From Hyphomicrobiales bacterium (lineage in GTDB: Bacteria; Pseudomonadota; Alphaproteobacteria; Rhizobiales; Rhizobiaceae): 53,266 bases of DNA. Positions 15,739 through 25,540 of this stretch are shown here, one piece after another. The stretch is taken from assembly GCA_017305935.1 (NCBI GenBank), contig JAFKJU010000037.1, forward strand, positions 1 to 53,266, in the 5' to 3' direction. A program made the translations under genes and the position numbers. Positions within the stretch are counted from its first letter, which is position 1; each line of letters begins with the position of its first letter. The notes under the pieces are model-generated. The model saw only the letters and a list, made by a program, of their open reading frames with translations, did no database searches and was not told the origin of the DNA.

Positions 15739-16458
15739 TCAACCGGTGCGTCCGAAAAATATGCGGGCGAGACCTTCCTTCGTCACCTCAACGGCATGAG
15801 CCGAACTCATGATGATATGCCTCTCGATGAGCGCGCCGCCAACGTCCTCGTCGCGTCGCGTCAGGGCGTCGATGATAGCGGCATGCTCGTCATATGTGCT
15901 GCCGCGTCGCCGCTTGCTTTCCAGATCGATCACCCGGAAAAATCGAATTCGGTCATTGATCTCACCGATGGCACGGATCATCTCTGAATTCTGGCTCAGT
16001 TCGACGATCGCGAGGTGAAAGGCCTCGTCTGCCTTGGCGACCTGCGTCCAATCGACCGCACTCATATCGTCGAGTTTTCCGGCGCTGTTCGTCCAAACCG
16101 CCGCGGCTGCCGCGATTTCCTTATCGCTGGCGCGTTGGCACGCCCATCGAAACGCGCCGCGCTCGATCGATGCCCGCAGTTCGTAGAGAGCCTGAACGCT
16201 TTCAGGCGCAAGTTCGCGGGAGTAAAACCCTTTGTTCGGAACGAAGGTCATGAAACCGTCTCGGACAAGACGATTGAGGCTTTCGCGCACCGGCGTCCGC
16301 GAGCAGCCGAGCCTGGCGGCGAGTTCGACTTCGTTCACACGTTCACCTGGCTTGAAACGATATTCGACCGCAAGTTCCTTGATGGCCTCGTAGACACGAT
16401 CGACAACGTCGGCCGGACGGGCTGGCTTTTGTGCCTTTACTTGAGTGGATGAGCGCAT
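15739..16458 (-). CDS. GntR-family transcriptional regulator, FCD subfamily (paralogue of 2833-3555)
   Basis: A 239-residue GntR-FCD protein. The winged helix is at about residues 20-90 (RVNEVELAARLGCSRTPVRE, then GFMTFVPNKGFYSREL), and the FCD domain follows with FHLAIVELSQNSEM and a C-terminal histidine helix. It shares with the first regulator the SKRRRGSTYDEH-like segment and the KEGLARIF ending, so the two are close paralogues at opposite ends of the island. It converges on the kinase gene and is followed upstream by the 2-oxoacid dehydrogenase operon on the same strand. An inverted repeat at 16508-16524, 50 bases upstream of its start, could be its own operator. Which of the two controls which operon cannot be told from sequence. 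Confidence 0.88.
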   Translation of the reverse strand: MRSSTQVKAQKPARPADVVDRVYEAIKELAVEYRFKPGERVNEVELAARLGCSRTPVRESLNRLVRDGFMTFVPNKGFYSRELAPESVQALYELRASIERGAFRWACQRASDKEIAAAAAVWTNSAGKLDDMSAVDWTQVAKADEAFHLAIVELSQNSEMIRAIGEINDRIRFFRVIDLESKRRRGSTYDEHAAIIDALTRRDEDVGGALIERHIIMSSAHAVEVTKEGLARIFFGRTG

Positions 16459-16507
16459 GCCGGAAAGTGCCTCGTTCGGATCGCCGCCTTGACGGAAGCA
16501 TTTGATT

Positions 16508-16524
16508 TGGATCGGTTGTATCCA
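16508..16524. promoter_or_regulatory. Inverted repeat upstream of the second gntR gene
   Basis: TGGAT and ATCCA arms separated by seven bases lie about 50 bases before the gntR start. The spacing and position fit autoregulation by a GntR-type dimer, but five-base arms are weak evidence alone. Confidence 0.3.
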
Positions 16525-16611
16525 GATTTGTCTTTAACGGCACGTAGAATCGATGCCAAGCCCGGATTCGCCGGCCATGAAGGCCAACTCGAGCTTCCTG
16601 AGGCGGCGCGG

Positions 16612-16636
16612 GTGCCGGCCGGTGGACGGCCGGCAC
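16612..16636 (-). terminator. Hairpin after the 2-oxoacid dehydrogenase operon
   Basis: A perfect 10-bp GC stem (gtgccggccg / cggccggcac) with a 5-base loop lies six bases beyond the lpd stop codon. There is no T-run, so it may act as a 3' stabiliser or a Rho-assisted terminator. Confidence 0.55.
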
Positions 16637-16641
16637 GATCG

Positions 16642-18024
16642 TCAGATATGCAGCGCCTGTCCCAGTGAGCGCAACGCCGCTTCCTGGAAGGCTTCGCTCT
16701 GGGTCGGATGCGCATGGATCGTCCCGGCGATATCCTCAAGGCGAAGCCCCGCTTCGATGGCCAGCGCAAATGTCGCCGACATCTCCGATATGCCCGCGCC
16801 CACGGCCTGAATGCCGAGAATGATGTGGTTGTCCTTACGCGCAACGATCCTGACGAAACCGTCCTCGCGCTCGGTGGTCATCGCGCGACCATTGGCCTCG
16901 AACGGGAAGGTGCTGACGATCGTCTCCACGTCTGTAGCATCTTCGGGCAGCGCACCGACCGAGACCAGTTCGGGATCCGTGAAGCAAACCGCCGGAATGC
17001 ACCGCTTATCCCAGTCGCGCTTGTGACCGGCGACGATTTCGGCAACCATTTCGCCCTGTGCCATCGCGCGATGCGCCAGCATCGGCTCGCCGGTGACGTC
17101 ACCGATGGCGAAGACGCCGCGCATCGAAGTCCGGCAGGAGCCATCGATCTTGATGAACTTTCCGTCCATCGTCAGCGACAGGCGTTCGAGATCGAAGCCT
17201 TGCGTGCGCGGCCGGCGGCCGACGGTCACGAGGATTCTCTCAGCCTGAACCGTTTCCTCCTTGCCGTCGACTTCCACGACCAGGCCGCCGCCTTGTGCCC
17301 GGCCTTTGGCCTTGGCGTTGGTCATGAGGCGAATGCCAAGATGTCCAAGCCGCTGGCTGACCGGGCGAACAAGTTCCGCGTCATAGATCGGCAGAACCTG
17401 CGATGCCGCCTCGATGACGGTAACCTGGCTGCCAAGTTTCTGGAACGCAATTCCCAATTCCAGCCCGATATAGCCACCGCCAACAACGGCGAGGCTATCG
17501 GGAACCGTCTTCAACGAAAGCGCCTCCGTGGAAGACAGGATATCCCCGCCGAAGGGAAGGGATGGCAGTTCGACCGGCGCCGAGCCGGTGGCGATCACGA
17601 CATTCTCCGCGGAGATCTGCACCGGGCCATCGGCAGTGTCGACCACCACGGTCTTTCCGTCGAGGATTTTGGCCTCGCCTTCAATGAGCTTGACCTTCGC
17701 CTTCCGGAACAGTCCCGCGACGCCTGTGTTGAGCCTTTGAACGATTCCGTCCTTCCAGGCGGTGGTCTTGCCGAGATCGATTTCCGCGCCTGAAGCGGAA
17801 ATCCCGATCGAATGACCGTTCTCGAGCGAACGGAGCTTATAATATTCGTCTGCCGCGTGGATGAGCGCCTTGGAAGGGATGCAGCCGACGTTCAGGCACG
17901 TTCCGCCCGGTTTTTGCGGATCGACGACGATCGTGTCGATGCCGAGCTGGCCGGCCCGGATCGCGCAGACATATCCTCCGGGACCGGCGCCGATGACGAG
18001 CAGTTTGCAGGAGAGCTTGTTCAT
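16642..18024 (-). CDS. lpdA: Dihydrolipoyl dehydrogenase (E3)
   Basis: A 460-residue flavoprotein disulfide reductase that reoxidises the dihydrolipoyl group of E2 with NAD+. FAD-binding GAGPGG is at residues 12-17. The redox-active disulfide Cys43/Cys48 lies in GGTCLNVGCIPSK, the NAD-binding site is GGGYIGLELG, and the C-terminal active-site His is in HAHPTQSEAF. It is the last gene of the four-gene branched-chain 2-oxoacid dehydrogenase operon, four bases after E2. It is more likely dedicated to this complex than a housekeeping copy. Confidence 0.93.
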   Translation of the reverse strand: MNKLSCKLLVIGAGPGGYVCAIRAGQLGIDTIVVDPQKPGGTCLNVGCIPSKALIHAADEYYKLRSLENGHSIGISASGAEIDLGKTTAWKDGIVQRLNTGVAGLFRKAKVKLIEGEAKILDGKTVVVDTADGPVQISAENVVIATGSAPVELPSLPFGGDILSSTEALSLKTVPDSLAVVGGGYIGLELGIAFQKLGSQVTVIEAASQVLPIYDAELVRPVSQRLGHLGIRLMTNAKAKGRAQGGGLVVEVDGKEETVQAERILVTVGRRPRTQGFDLERLSLTMDGKFIKIDGSCRTSMRGVFAIGDVTGEPMLAHRAMAQGEMVAEIVAGHKRDWDKRCIPAVCFTDPELVSVGALPEDATDVETIVSTFPFEANGRAMTTEREDGFVRIVARKDNHIILGIQAVGAGISEMSATFALAIEAGLRLEDIAGTIHAHPTQSEAFQEAALRSLGQALHI

Positions 18025-18028
18025 TCGC

Positions 18029-19327
18029 TTACGTCTCCAGGAAGAGCAGGGCCGGATTTTCCAGAAGTTCCTTCATCCGGTTGATGAAGACGGCCGCGTC
18101 GTAGCCATCAACGATGCGGTGATCGAAGCTGCAGGAAAGGTTAATCATCTTTCTCGGCACGAAGGTCGATGTCGTCGCATCCCAGACAGGGCGGATCGCC
18201 ATCTTGTTGACACCGACGATGGCCACCTCCGGATGGTTGATGATCGGCGTGAACACGATGCCACCGAGAGCGCCAAGCGATGTGAGGGTGATCGTCGAGC
18301 CGGTCAGTTCATCCCGGCTGGCCGTTCCATCGCGAGCGGCTTTCGAGACGCGCAGAACCTCGTCCGCATTGCCCCAAAGACTATTTGCCTCCGCATGCCG
18401 GACGACCGGAACGAGCAGGCCGCCGCCCGTTTGTGTGGCGACGCCGATATGCACGGCGCCGAAACGGCGCACGATGCCCGCTTCGTCGTCGTAATGGGCA
18501 TTGCAGACCGGCAGATCGGCGAGCGTGCGAACCATCGCCTGCATGAGGAAGGGCAGGACCGTCAGCTTCGTGCGGTCACCCTTGGCGTTCAGTCTGGCCC
18601 GCAACTCTTCGAGAGCGGTGACATCCACCTCCTCGACGCTGGAGATATGCGGAATATTGCGATTGGCAAGCGACATGCGCTCGGCGATCTTGCGGCGAAG
18701 ACCGATCACCTTGATCTCGCTCACATCCGTCTTGGGGCGTTTACCGCCGCCGGACACGGGTGAATCCTGCCCGCCGCTTGCGAAATAGCCGTCTAGGTCC
18801 TCATGCGTGATCCGTCCGCCCGGCGCCGTGCCGCGAACGCGGCGCAAGTCGATACCAGCAGCTCGGGCGCGGGTTCTGACCGCAGGCGAAGCAAGGGGCT
18901 TTTCACCTTCCGGCCGCAGCGGCCCGTTGATCTGTTCGGGGCGCGCGGGCGCTGGCGCGACGGATGAAGGCACGGTTGCGGGTTTGGCCGCAATTGGCGG
19001 CTTTTCCGGCTCCGGGGCCGCTTCCGCCTTTGGAGCCGGTGCCTCCTCGGTGGAAGCTTGGGCTACCTCATCCATATTTCCCGCGCCATCGATCTCAAGC
19101 CGGATCAGTTCCGACCCGATGGCCATCAGAGTACCGGGCTCGCTGCCGAGCCAGACCACTTTGCCGGAAATCGATGTCGGGATCTCGACGGTCGCCTTGT
19201 CGGTCATCACGGCGGCGAGGAGATCGTCCTCGCGCACTTCATCACCGATATTTACGAGCCATTCGACCAGTTCGGCCTCGGCAATGCCTTCGCCGATATC
19301 CGGCAAGCGGATAGAGTAAATGCCCAT
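18029..19327 (-). CDS. bkdB: Branched-chain 2-oxoacid dehydrogenase E2 (dihydrolipoyllysine acyltransferase)
   Basis: A 432-residue E2 core protein. One lipoyl domain (residues 1-75) carries the lipoylated Lys44 in TDKATVE. An Ala/Pro/Glu-rich linker follows (about 90-130), then a peripheral subunit-binding domain (about 145-180: RTRARAAGIDLRRVRGTAPG) and the catalytic acyltransferase domain ending with SFDHRIVDGYDAA (HxxxDG). It transfers the acyl group from E1-bound thiamine to CoA. The single lipoyl domain and the company of separate E1 alpha and E1 beta genes fit BKD rather than pyruvate dehydrogenase. One base separates it from E1 beta. Confidence 0.92.
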   Translation of the reverse strand: MGIYSIRLPDIGEGIAEAELVEWLVNIGDEVREDDLLAAVMTDKATVEIPTSISGKVVWLGSEPGTLMAIGSELIRLEIDGAGNMDEVAQASTEEAPAPKAEAAPEPEKPPIAAKPATVPSSVAPAPARPEQINGPLRPEGEKPLASPAVRTRARAAGIDLRRVRGTAPGGRITHEDLDGYFASGGQDSPVSGGGKRPKTDVSEIKVIGLRRKIAERMSLANRNIPHISSVEEVDVTALEELRARLNAKGDRTKLTVLPFLMQAMVRTLADLPVCNAHYDDEAGIVRRFGAVHIGVATQTGGGLLVPVVRHAEANSLWGNADEVLRVSKAARDGTASRDELTGSTITLTSLGALGGIVFTPIINHPEVAIVGVNKMAIRPVWDATTSTFVPRKMINLSCSFDHRIVDGYDAAVFINRMKELLENPALLFLET

Positions 19328-19328
19328 C

Positions 19329-20342
19329 TCAGGCCTCCATGATTTCGGTAAGAGCAGCGGCGACGCGCGCGGGGCCGGGGAAGTAGCTCCATTCGTGGAC
19401 GTAAGGATAGGGCGTGTCCCAGCCGCAGATGCGCGTGACAGGCGCTTCGAGATGGTAGAAGCACTCCGCCTGGACGAGCGCCGCCAGCTCGGCTCCGAAG
19501 CCGGAGGTCAAGGTCGCCTCATGGACGACGGCGCAGCGACCGGTCTTTTTCACCGATTGCACGATAGTGTCGAGGTCGAGCGGCAACAGCGTCCTGAGGT
19601 CGATCACCTCGGCATCCACGCCACTTTCCTCCGCCGCGGCCTCGCAGACATGGACCATTGTGCCATAGGCCAGAACCGTCACGGCGGACCCTTCACGATG
19701 AATGGCGGCCTTTCCGAACGGTGTCGTGTAATAGCCGGGATCGACCTCGCTGAGGGGATGCGCTTTCCACGGCTTCACCGGACGGTCGTGGTGACCGTCG
19801 AAAGGCCCGTTATAGATGCGCTTCGGCTCGAGAAAGATCACAGGATCCGGTTCCTCGATGGCCTGAAGCAGCAGTCCCTTGGCATCCTGCGGATTAGACG
19901 GAATGACAACCTTCAAGCCTGGAATATGCGTAAACAGCGCCTCCGGGCTCTGGCTGTGGGTGAGACCGCCGAGAATGCCGCCACCGGTCGGCATGCGTAC
20001 GACGATGGGGCAGATAGCATCACCTGCGGAGCGATAACGCATGCGCGCCGCCTCGGAGACGATCTGGTCATAAGCAGGATAGACATAGTCGGCGAACTGG
20101 ATCTCGGCGACCGGCTTGATGCCGTAGGAAGCCATGCCGATGGCCGTGCCAACGATACCCTGCTCGCTGATTGGCGTGTCGAAGCAGCGAGTCTTGCCAT
20201 ACTTTTGCTGCAGGCCGACCGTGCAGCGGAACACCCCGCCAAAGTAGCCGACATCCTGTCCGAAGACGACCACCCGGTCGTCTCGTCCCATCGCCACGTC
20301 CAATGCGTTGCGGATGGCCTCAACCATAGTCATCTGGACCAT
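19329..20342 (-). CDS. bkdA2: Branched-chain 2-oxoacid dehydrogenase E1 beta subunit
   Basis: A 337-residue transketolase-like subunit. It begins MVQMTMVEAIRNALD and contains GQDVGYFGGVFRCTVGL, FDTPISEQGIVGTAIGMA and the cation-binding region seen in BCKDH E1 beta. I start at ATG 20342, one base after the E1 alpha stop (20344-20346), where homology begins. The open frame extends upstream into E1 alpha but that part is not real. It pairs with E1 alpha as alpha2-beta2 and decarboxylates 2-oxoisovalerate-type acids. Confidence 0.92.
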   Translation of the reverse strand: MVQMTMVEAIRNALDVAMGRDDRVVVFGQDVGYFGGVFRCTVGLQQKYGKTRCFDTPISEQGIVGTAIGMASYGIKPVAEIQFADYVYPAYDQIVSEAARMRYRSAGDAICPIVVRMPTGGGILGGLTHSQSPEALFTHIPGLKVVIPSNPQDAKGLLLQAIEEPDPVIFLEPKRIYNGPFDGHHDRPVKPWKAHPLSEVDPGYYTTPFGKAAIHREGSAVTVLAYGTMVHVCEAAAEESGVDAEVIDLRTLLPLDLDTIVQSVKKTGRCAVVHEATLTSGFGAELAALVQAECFYHLEAPVTRICGWDTPYPYVHEWSYFPGPARVAAALTEIMEA

Positions 20343-20343
20343 A

Positions 20344-21591
<1,248 letters not shown>

Positions 21592-21625
21592 TCAACAGCG
21601 ACTTTGCGCTCGAGTGATGGATAAT

Positions 21626-21655
21626 TCTATATGTGATGCACAAGTGTATCCACAA
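21626..21655 (-). promoter_or_regulatory. Putative promoter of the bkd operon
   Basis: On the minus strand TTGTGG (21655-21650) and TATAGA (21631-21626) are spaced by 18 bases, giving a leader of about 45 bases before the E1 alpha ATG. The rest of 21656-21869 holds no convincing gene or site. Confidence 0.4.
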
Positions 21656-21869
21656 GGAAAATCTTTTGTGCGTTTTCCAGTTTCGACAGAGGTAGGCGAC
21701 GCCACGCCACCGTGGCGCGTGGTTGTGGATGATCGATGGAGCATCGCAGGGGAGGCAGTCAGCAACGGACAAAGGCCGGTCCGCTCATGCTCATGACCGC
21801 ATTTATGTCGGTCGCCGGCGTCCCTCGCGGCATGGACGTGTAAGAGGTGAACGCGCCGCGCTGGGAGCA

Positions 21870-22499
21870 TTACTGCCCTTTGTCTCGATCTCCCATGATC
21901 CTTAAATAGGCTTCGAACAACGCGATGTGATTGGCATTCAATGAGAGAGTGGGCCTCGTTTCTCGCCGCTTCTCGCATCCCTCTAGGAAGTCCGCACTGC
22001 GACGGATCCACTCCTTGTGGCCGCCCGCCGCAAGGATCATATACCGCCGATAGGCGACACTGGCATCGTTGTCTGGAACCAGCCAGTCGAAAGGGCGCGA
22101 TGCAAGCTGTTCGAAGAGCAGGATTCGCGTCGAAGTAGAGAGATTTCCAAGTATCTTTGTCGAGGCGGTTTCCGCAATAGCTGGCGCGCGCAAGACGCGA
22201 TAAATCAGGCCCTTTGCTGCCGCTGAGCGCGTGGCCGTCTCCACCCTCATTATATCCGCGATAACAGACTCCAACTGCCGAGCTGCTGTCTTGACCTTAG
22301 GGGCCGCCGCCGTCCGCAAGTCAAACTCGCATCGCACGCACAAATGCTGGGGAACAAGTTCCCCCTGGTCGAAGGACGCGATGCCGCTGCGGCATTTCGG
22401 GCATCGATCGCGAAGGCCTCGACGATGGACGAAACAGGATATGCGTGACGACAGCCGCCATTGCTTGCGGAAGTAGGAACTTTGGTTGTCAATCGGCAT
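21870..22499 (-). pseudogene. TniQ-family transposition protein, N-terminally truncated
   Basis: About 210 residues remain. YFRKQWRLSSRISCFVHRRG followed by LRDRCPKCRSGI and a later LCVRCEFDL is the TniQ zinc-ribbon region (C-H-CxxC pattern, then CxxC). The C-terminal helical part follows to the stop. The N-terminal TniQ region is missing; its break lies near the left inverted repeat of the ISL3 element (22530). TniQ proteins guide target choice in Tn5053/Tn402-, Tn7- and CAST-type transposons. This fragment is not the missing half of the tniQ at 41233-41685, because both contain the zinc-binding segment. Confidence 0.65.
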
Positions 22500-22529
22500 T
22501 GTAACGGGACCCCGTATCGGCTCCCAAAA

Positions 22530-22556
22530 GGGGCTCTGACGCAATCTCGATGACAT
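22530..22556 (+). repeat. Left terminal inverted repeat of the ISL3-family element
   Basis: It starts GGGGCTCTGACGCAATCTCG and pairs with 25501-25527 on the other strand with three mismatches. It is the transposase-distal (3') end. Confidence 0.85.
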
Positions 22557-22696
22557 CACGGCACTCCGACGATGCGTGCTTCAAGCAGATCGAGCTTTCC
22601 GCGCCCGTACATTTGATGGGATGGACGGCCTCTGCTCCCTCACCGGCAGTGCTAAACTTGCTGCCGTTGATTGCGCAACCCAGAGGAGTCGTTCTG

Positions 22697-23716
22697 ATGC
22701 AAATTGTTACGATAGGCTTGGATATCGCGAAGAATGTCTTTCAACTTCACGGCGTGGATGCCGCGGGTGACGTGGTGTTGAGGCGGAAGCTGCGCCGCAG
22801 CGAAGTCCGAATTTTCTTTTCACGCCTGACACCTTGTCTCATAGGAATCGAAGCATGCGCAACTTCGCACTACTGGGCCAGAGAGCTGGTGAGCCTGGGA
22901 CATTCCGTTCGGCTAATTCCGCCTTCGTACGTGAAGCCTTATGTCCGGCGTGGAAAGAACGATGCCGCCGATGCTGCGGCCATTTGCGAGGCCGTCGCCC
23001 GGCCGACTATGCGTTTCGTGCCCGTTAAATCCGTTGATCAACAGGCTGTCCTTGTGCTCCATAGAAGCCGAGATCTCCTGGTAAAGCAGCGGACGATGCT
23101 GATTAATGCACTGCGATGCCATCTCGCGGAATTCGGCATTGTCGCGGCTCAAAAGCGAACCGGGCTTGCAGAACTCGTCGCCTGCGTCGAGGAGGGCGTT
23201 GATGATGATTTTCCAGAACTACTTCGGCGTGGACTTAACCCCCTAATCCACCAGCTCAAACAAATTCAGGCGCAGATTCTGCAACTCGAGAAAGAAATCG
23301 AGACTTGGCATCGATACAATTCGATCAGCTGCCGATTGGCGACGATTCCCGGTGTCGGTCCGATCATCGCATCCGCCATCGCAGCGACAATGCTTGATCC
23401 AGCGCATTTTCGCAGCGGCCGCGAATTCGCCGCTTGGCTTGGGCTTGTGCCAAGGCAGAATTCGAGCGGCGGCAAGGAACGCCTCGGTCGAATATCGAGG
23501 CAAGGCAATAGATATGTTCGCCGTCTCCTGGTGATCGGGGCCACCGCAGTTCTGCGCCATGACAGGCGTCGAACATCGGGAATCGGATGGATGCGAGCAC
23601 TTCTGGAAAGAAAGCCGGCCCGGCTTGTGACAGTGGCTCTTGCCAACAAAATGGCCCGCACGGCTTGGGCCTTACTGGCTAGAAACGCGGATTATCGAGT
23701 CCCGACAACGGAATAG
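22697..23716 (+). CDS. IS110-family (IS1111 group) transposase/recombinase
   Basis: A 339-residue IS110-family recombinase with an N-terminal RuvC-like DEDD domain and a C-terminal Tnp20/HhH region. The N-terminal TIGLDIAKNVFQLHGVD holds the first Asp. GIEACATSHYWARELVSLGH and GKNDAADAAAICEA carry the other acidic residues, and IPGVGPIIASAIAA is the helix-hairpin-helix-like motif. GREFAAWLGLVPRQNSSGGK carries the serine of the second domain. ATG 22697 follows CAGAGGAG; upstream in-frame codons belong to the element's left end. Length and motifs look intact. IS110 enzymes are guided by an element-encoded bridge RNA. It lies wholly within the ISL3-family element. Confidence 0.92.
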   Translation: MQIVTIGLDIAKNVFQLHGVDAAGDVVLRRKLRRSEVRIFFSRLTPCLIGIEACATSHYWARELVSLGHSVRLIPPSYVKPYVRRGKNDAADAAAICEAVARPTMRFVPVKSVDQQAVLVLHRSRDLLVKQRTMLINALRCHLAEFGIVAAQKRTGLAELVACVEEGVDDDFPELLRRGLNPLIHQLKQIQAQILQLEKEIETWHRYNSISCRLATIPGVGPIIASAIAATMLDPAHFRSGREFAAWLGLVPRQNSSGGKERLGRISRQGNRYVRRLLVIGATAVLRHDRRRTSGIGWMRALLERKPARLVTVALANKMARTAWALLARNADYRVPTTE

Positions 23717-23905
23717 GAGACCGGCTGTAAAATTCGATTGCAAGTGCTGATCATGACGTGACAATGACCGGTAGACCCCAAGTAGGAGAACCCGTTCCAA
23801 GCGAAAGCAGCATAGACTGCGGACATTTGATTGGGACCTGACTTGCGGATCACATCAGGGCCAGTGGCCATGTGAGCCACGTCAACAGGCCGGACACATG
23901 ACTGC
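23717..23905 (+). ncRNA. Candidate bridge-RNA region of the IS110/IS1111-group element
   Basis: About 190 non-coding bases follow the recombinase stop, and the style of the protein is that of the IS1111 group, in which the bridge RNA is encoded 3' of the gene. The stretch contains short self-complementary pieces such as GGCCAGTGGCC near 23872. It also has ACATTTGATTGGGA (from 23823), which echoes ACATTTGATGGGA at 22609 in the left end, 1214 bases away. I cannot fold it or define the loops by eye, so this is positional inference. Confidence 0.4.
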
Positions 23906-23916
23906 ACCCACCGGTG

Positions 23917-25458
23917 CTATGCCACGAAAGATTCCGCTTGCAACGCAGAGGCCGTCCACACATGCCGTTTGATGAGCTTGAGCTTTGTGATCTGGCCTTC
24001 CGTCTGGCCGTTCGACCACTGGGAGATTATCGCATTCTGGATTGCGGCTCGGTCTCGGATGACGCCATTCGCGAATGATGCGACCAGACTTTTCGCCGCG
24101 CGTTCGATCCAGGCCTCCAGATCACCGGAGGACTTGCGGCGCAACATGTCATGGAAGCTCTCGACGACGTCCCTGGCCTCTACAAGGTCCGGCAGCCTCT
24201 CTTCGATGGCGGCAACCGTCATCGTTTGAGCCTTGGTCAGGTTGTTGCGCTCGAGGGTCATCAGGCGAACGACGGTACGCGCGGCGGGAGCATAGCCGAG
24301 TCCGCTTTCAGCCTTTTCTGCCCGTCTTCGTCTCGTTGCCCATTCGGTGACAACACGCAGGCCTCCGCCAAAACCAGTCAGCCGAAGCCTCCGCCACAGT
24401 TCGGCACCATTACGCAATCCAACATCCCATTGAGCTTCAAGCCAAGGCAGGTGCGGTTCGAGAGAGGTTTGCCGGACCCGGAAGATGTCTGTCCGCTGAC
24501 CACGAACGACACTGCGGACCAGCTTTCGGCTATGCCCAGTTCGGCGCACAATTTCCTTGATGGAGGCACCATCGGCGACGAACCCGCGGATAACGGCATT
24601 TGCCTCTTCGCGCCGCAGATATCCCTCGTATTGCAGCCGCTCAGCGGCAGTCAGAAGTTTCGGATTTACGGTTGCAGTGCCGATCGCCATCCGGACCTGC
24701 CGCATCGATTTGCGAACAGCGTCGAGAAAGGCGTGGCTGGCGTTTTCCATCAGATGCCAACGGTCGGCAACCTGATCAGCGTGTGGGAGAGCTCGTGCGA
24801 CGGCCTGCGCATATCCACCGCCACGGTCTCTTGCGACGATCTCGATCTGCGGTTGCTGGATCAGCCAGGCCTCGGCGGTCGCCTGTTCCCTGTCGGATAA
24901 CAATGCGATTGTTCTTCGGCGTTCAAGATCGCAAATGATGGTGCCGTATCGATGATTGCGTCGCCAGGCCCAGTCATCAATGCCGATGACGTTCGGTGGT
25001 ATCGGCGCAGGGCGGTCGTATCGGCGAACGGTTCGCAGCAGCGTATCATTGCTCACCGGGAATCCGAGACGATCTGCAAATCGGGCCGCCGGACGACCAC
25101 CCAATGCGAGAGCGAGATGGCGAACCAGACAGTCCAGGCGTGCTGTCCGGCGAGCCATGGGGCGAATTACATCGTCGCCGAAGCGCTCGGCGAAAATTTT
25201 TCGGCGGCAGTTGCCGGCACTACAGACGAAGCGTCTGACGGTCAGATGAAGTTCGAGCCGCCGACCCGCACACGGCAGATCGACAAGCATCCGAGGATAG
25301 CGACTATGAACGCGCCGGGAGACGGTTCCACAGTGGGGGCACCTACATTCTTGTGACCGGCCAGACGCGACGACAACGATCGCGCCAGCCGCATCGTACA
25401 CTGCTTCAACGTTGAATTCGGCGGGGGTCAGATCGGAAGGTCGAAATCGGGTCCGCAT
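23917..25458 (-). CDS. ISL3-family transposase
   Basis: A 513-residue transposase with an N-terminal zinc ribbon (CRCPHCG, then CxxxxCRRKIFAERF). The DDE domain begins IGIDDWAWRRNHRYGTI and continues with IEIVARDRGGGYAQA and DRWHLMENA. A helix-turn-helix-like insertion (GASIKEIVRRTGHSRKLVRS) follows, and the final Glu region is ISQWSNGQTEGQITKLKLIK. All ISL3 landmarks are present and the frame is open, so it may be active. The start lies 43 bases from the right inverted repeat. The 3' side, normally close to the left repeat, is interrupted by the IS110-type element. Confidence 0.92.
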   Translation of the reverse strand: MRTRFRPSDLTPAEFNVEAVYDAAGAIVVVASGRSQECRCPHCGTVSRRVHSRYPRMLVDLPCAGRRLELHLTVRRFVCSAGNCRRKIFAERFGDDVIRPMARRTARLDCLVRHLALALGGRPAARFADRLGFPVSNDTLLRTVRRYDRPAPIPPNVIGIDDWAWRRNHRYGTIICDLERRRTIALLSDREQATAEAWLIQQPQIEIVARDRGGGYAQAVARALPHADQVADRWHLMENASHAFLDAVRKSMRQVRMAIGTATVNPKLLTAAERLQYEGYLRREEANAVIRGFVADGASIKEIVRRTGHSRKLVRSVVRGQRTDIFRVRQTSLEPHLPWLEAQWDVGLRNGAELWRRLRLTGFGGGLRVVTEWATRRRRAEKAESGLGYAPAARTVVRLMTLERNNLTKAQTMTVAAIEERLPDLVEARDVVESFHDMLRRKSSGDLEAWIERAAKSLVASFANGVIRDRAAIQNAIISQWSNGQTEGQITKLKLIKRHVWTASALQAESFVA

Positions 25459-25500
25459 GGCGCTGATTCTCCAGAAGAAACCACGCCAATTGAAGCCTAA

Positions 25501-25527
25501 ACATCATCGAGATTGAGTCAGAGCCCC
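25501..25527 (-). repeat. Right terminal inverted repeat of the ISL3-family element
   Basis: The reverse complement of 22530-22556 with three mismatches; on the minus strand it starts GGGGCTCTGACTCAATCTCG. It is the transposase-proximal end. Confidence 0.85.
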
Positions 25528-25540
25528 ATTTCGATGCCGA

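Larger units (their letters stand above)
22530..25527. mobile_element. ISL3-family element carrying a nested IS110/IS1111-group element
   Basis: The 27-bp ends at 22530-22556 and 25501-25527 are inverted repeats with 24 matches, starting GGGGCTCTGAC. The ISL3-family transposase gene (minus strand, 23917-25458) starts 43 bases inside the right end. The left part is expanded by about 1.3 kb containing an IS110-family transposase, which explains the 3-kb length against the usual 1.3-1.7 kb. ISL3 elements make 8-bp target repeats, but the flanks (tcccaaaa left, atttcgat right) do not match, so the copy is not in its original insertion context. Confidence 0.85.

Noticed and set aside
22522-25535. 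8-bp target-site duplication around the ISL3 element
   Set aside because: tcccaaaa and atttcgat do not match in either orientation.
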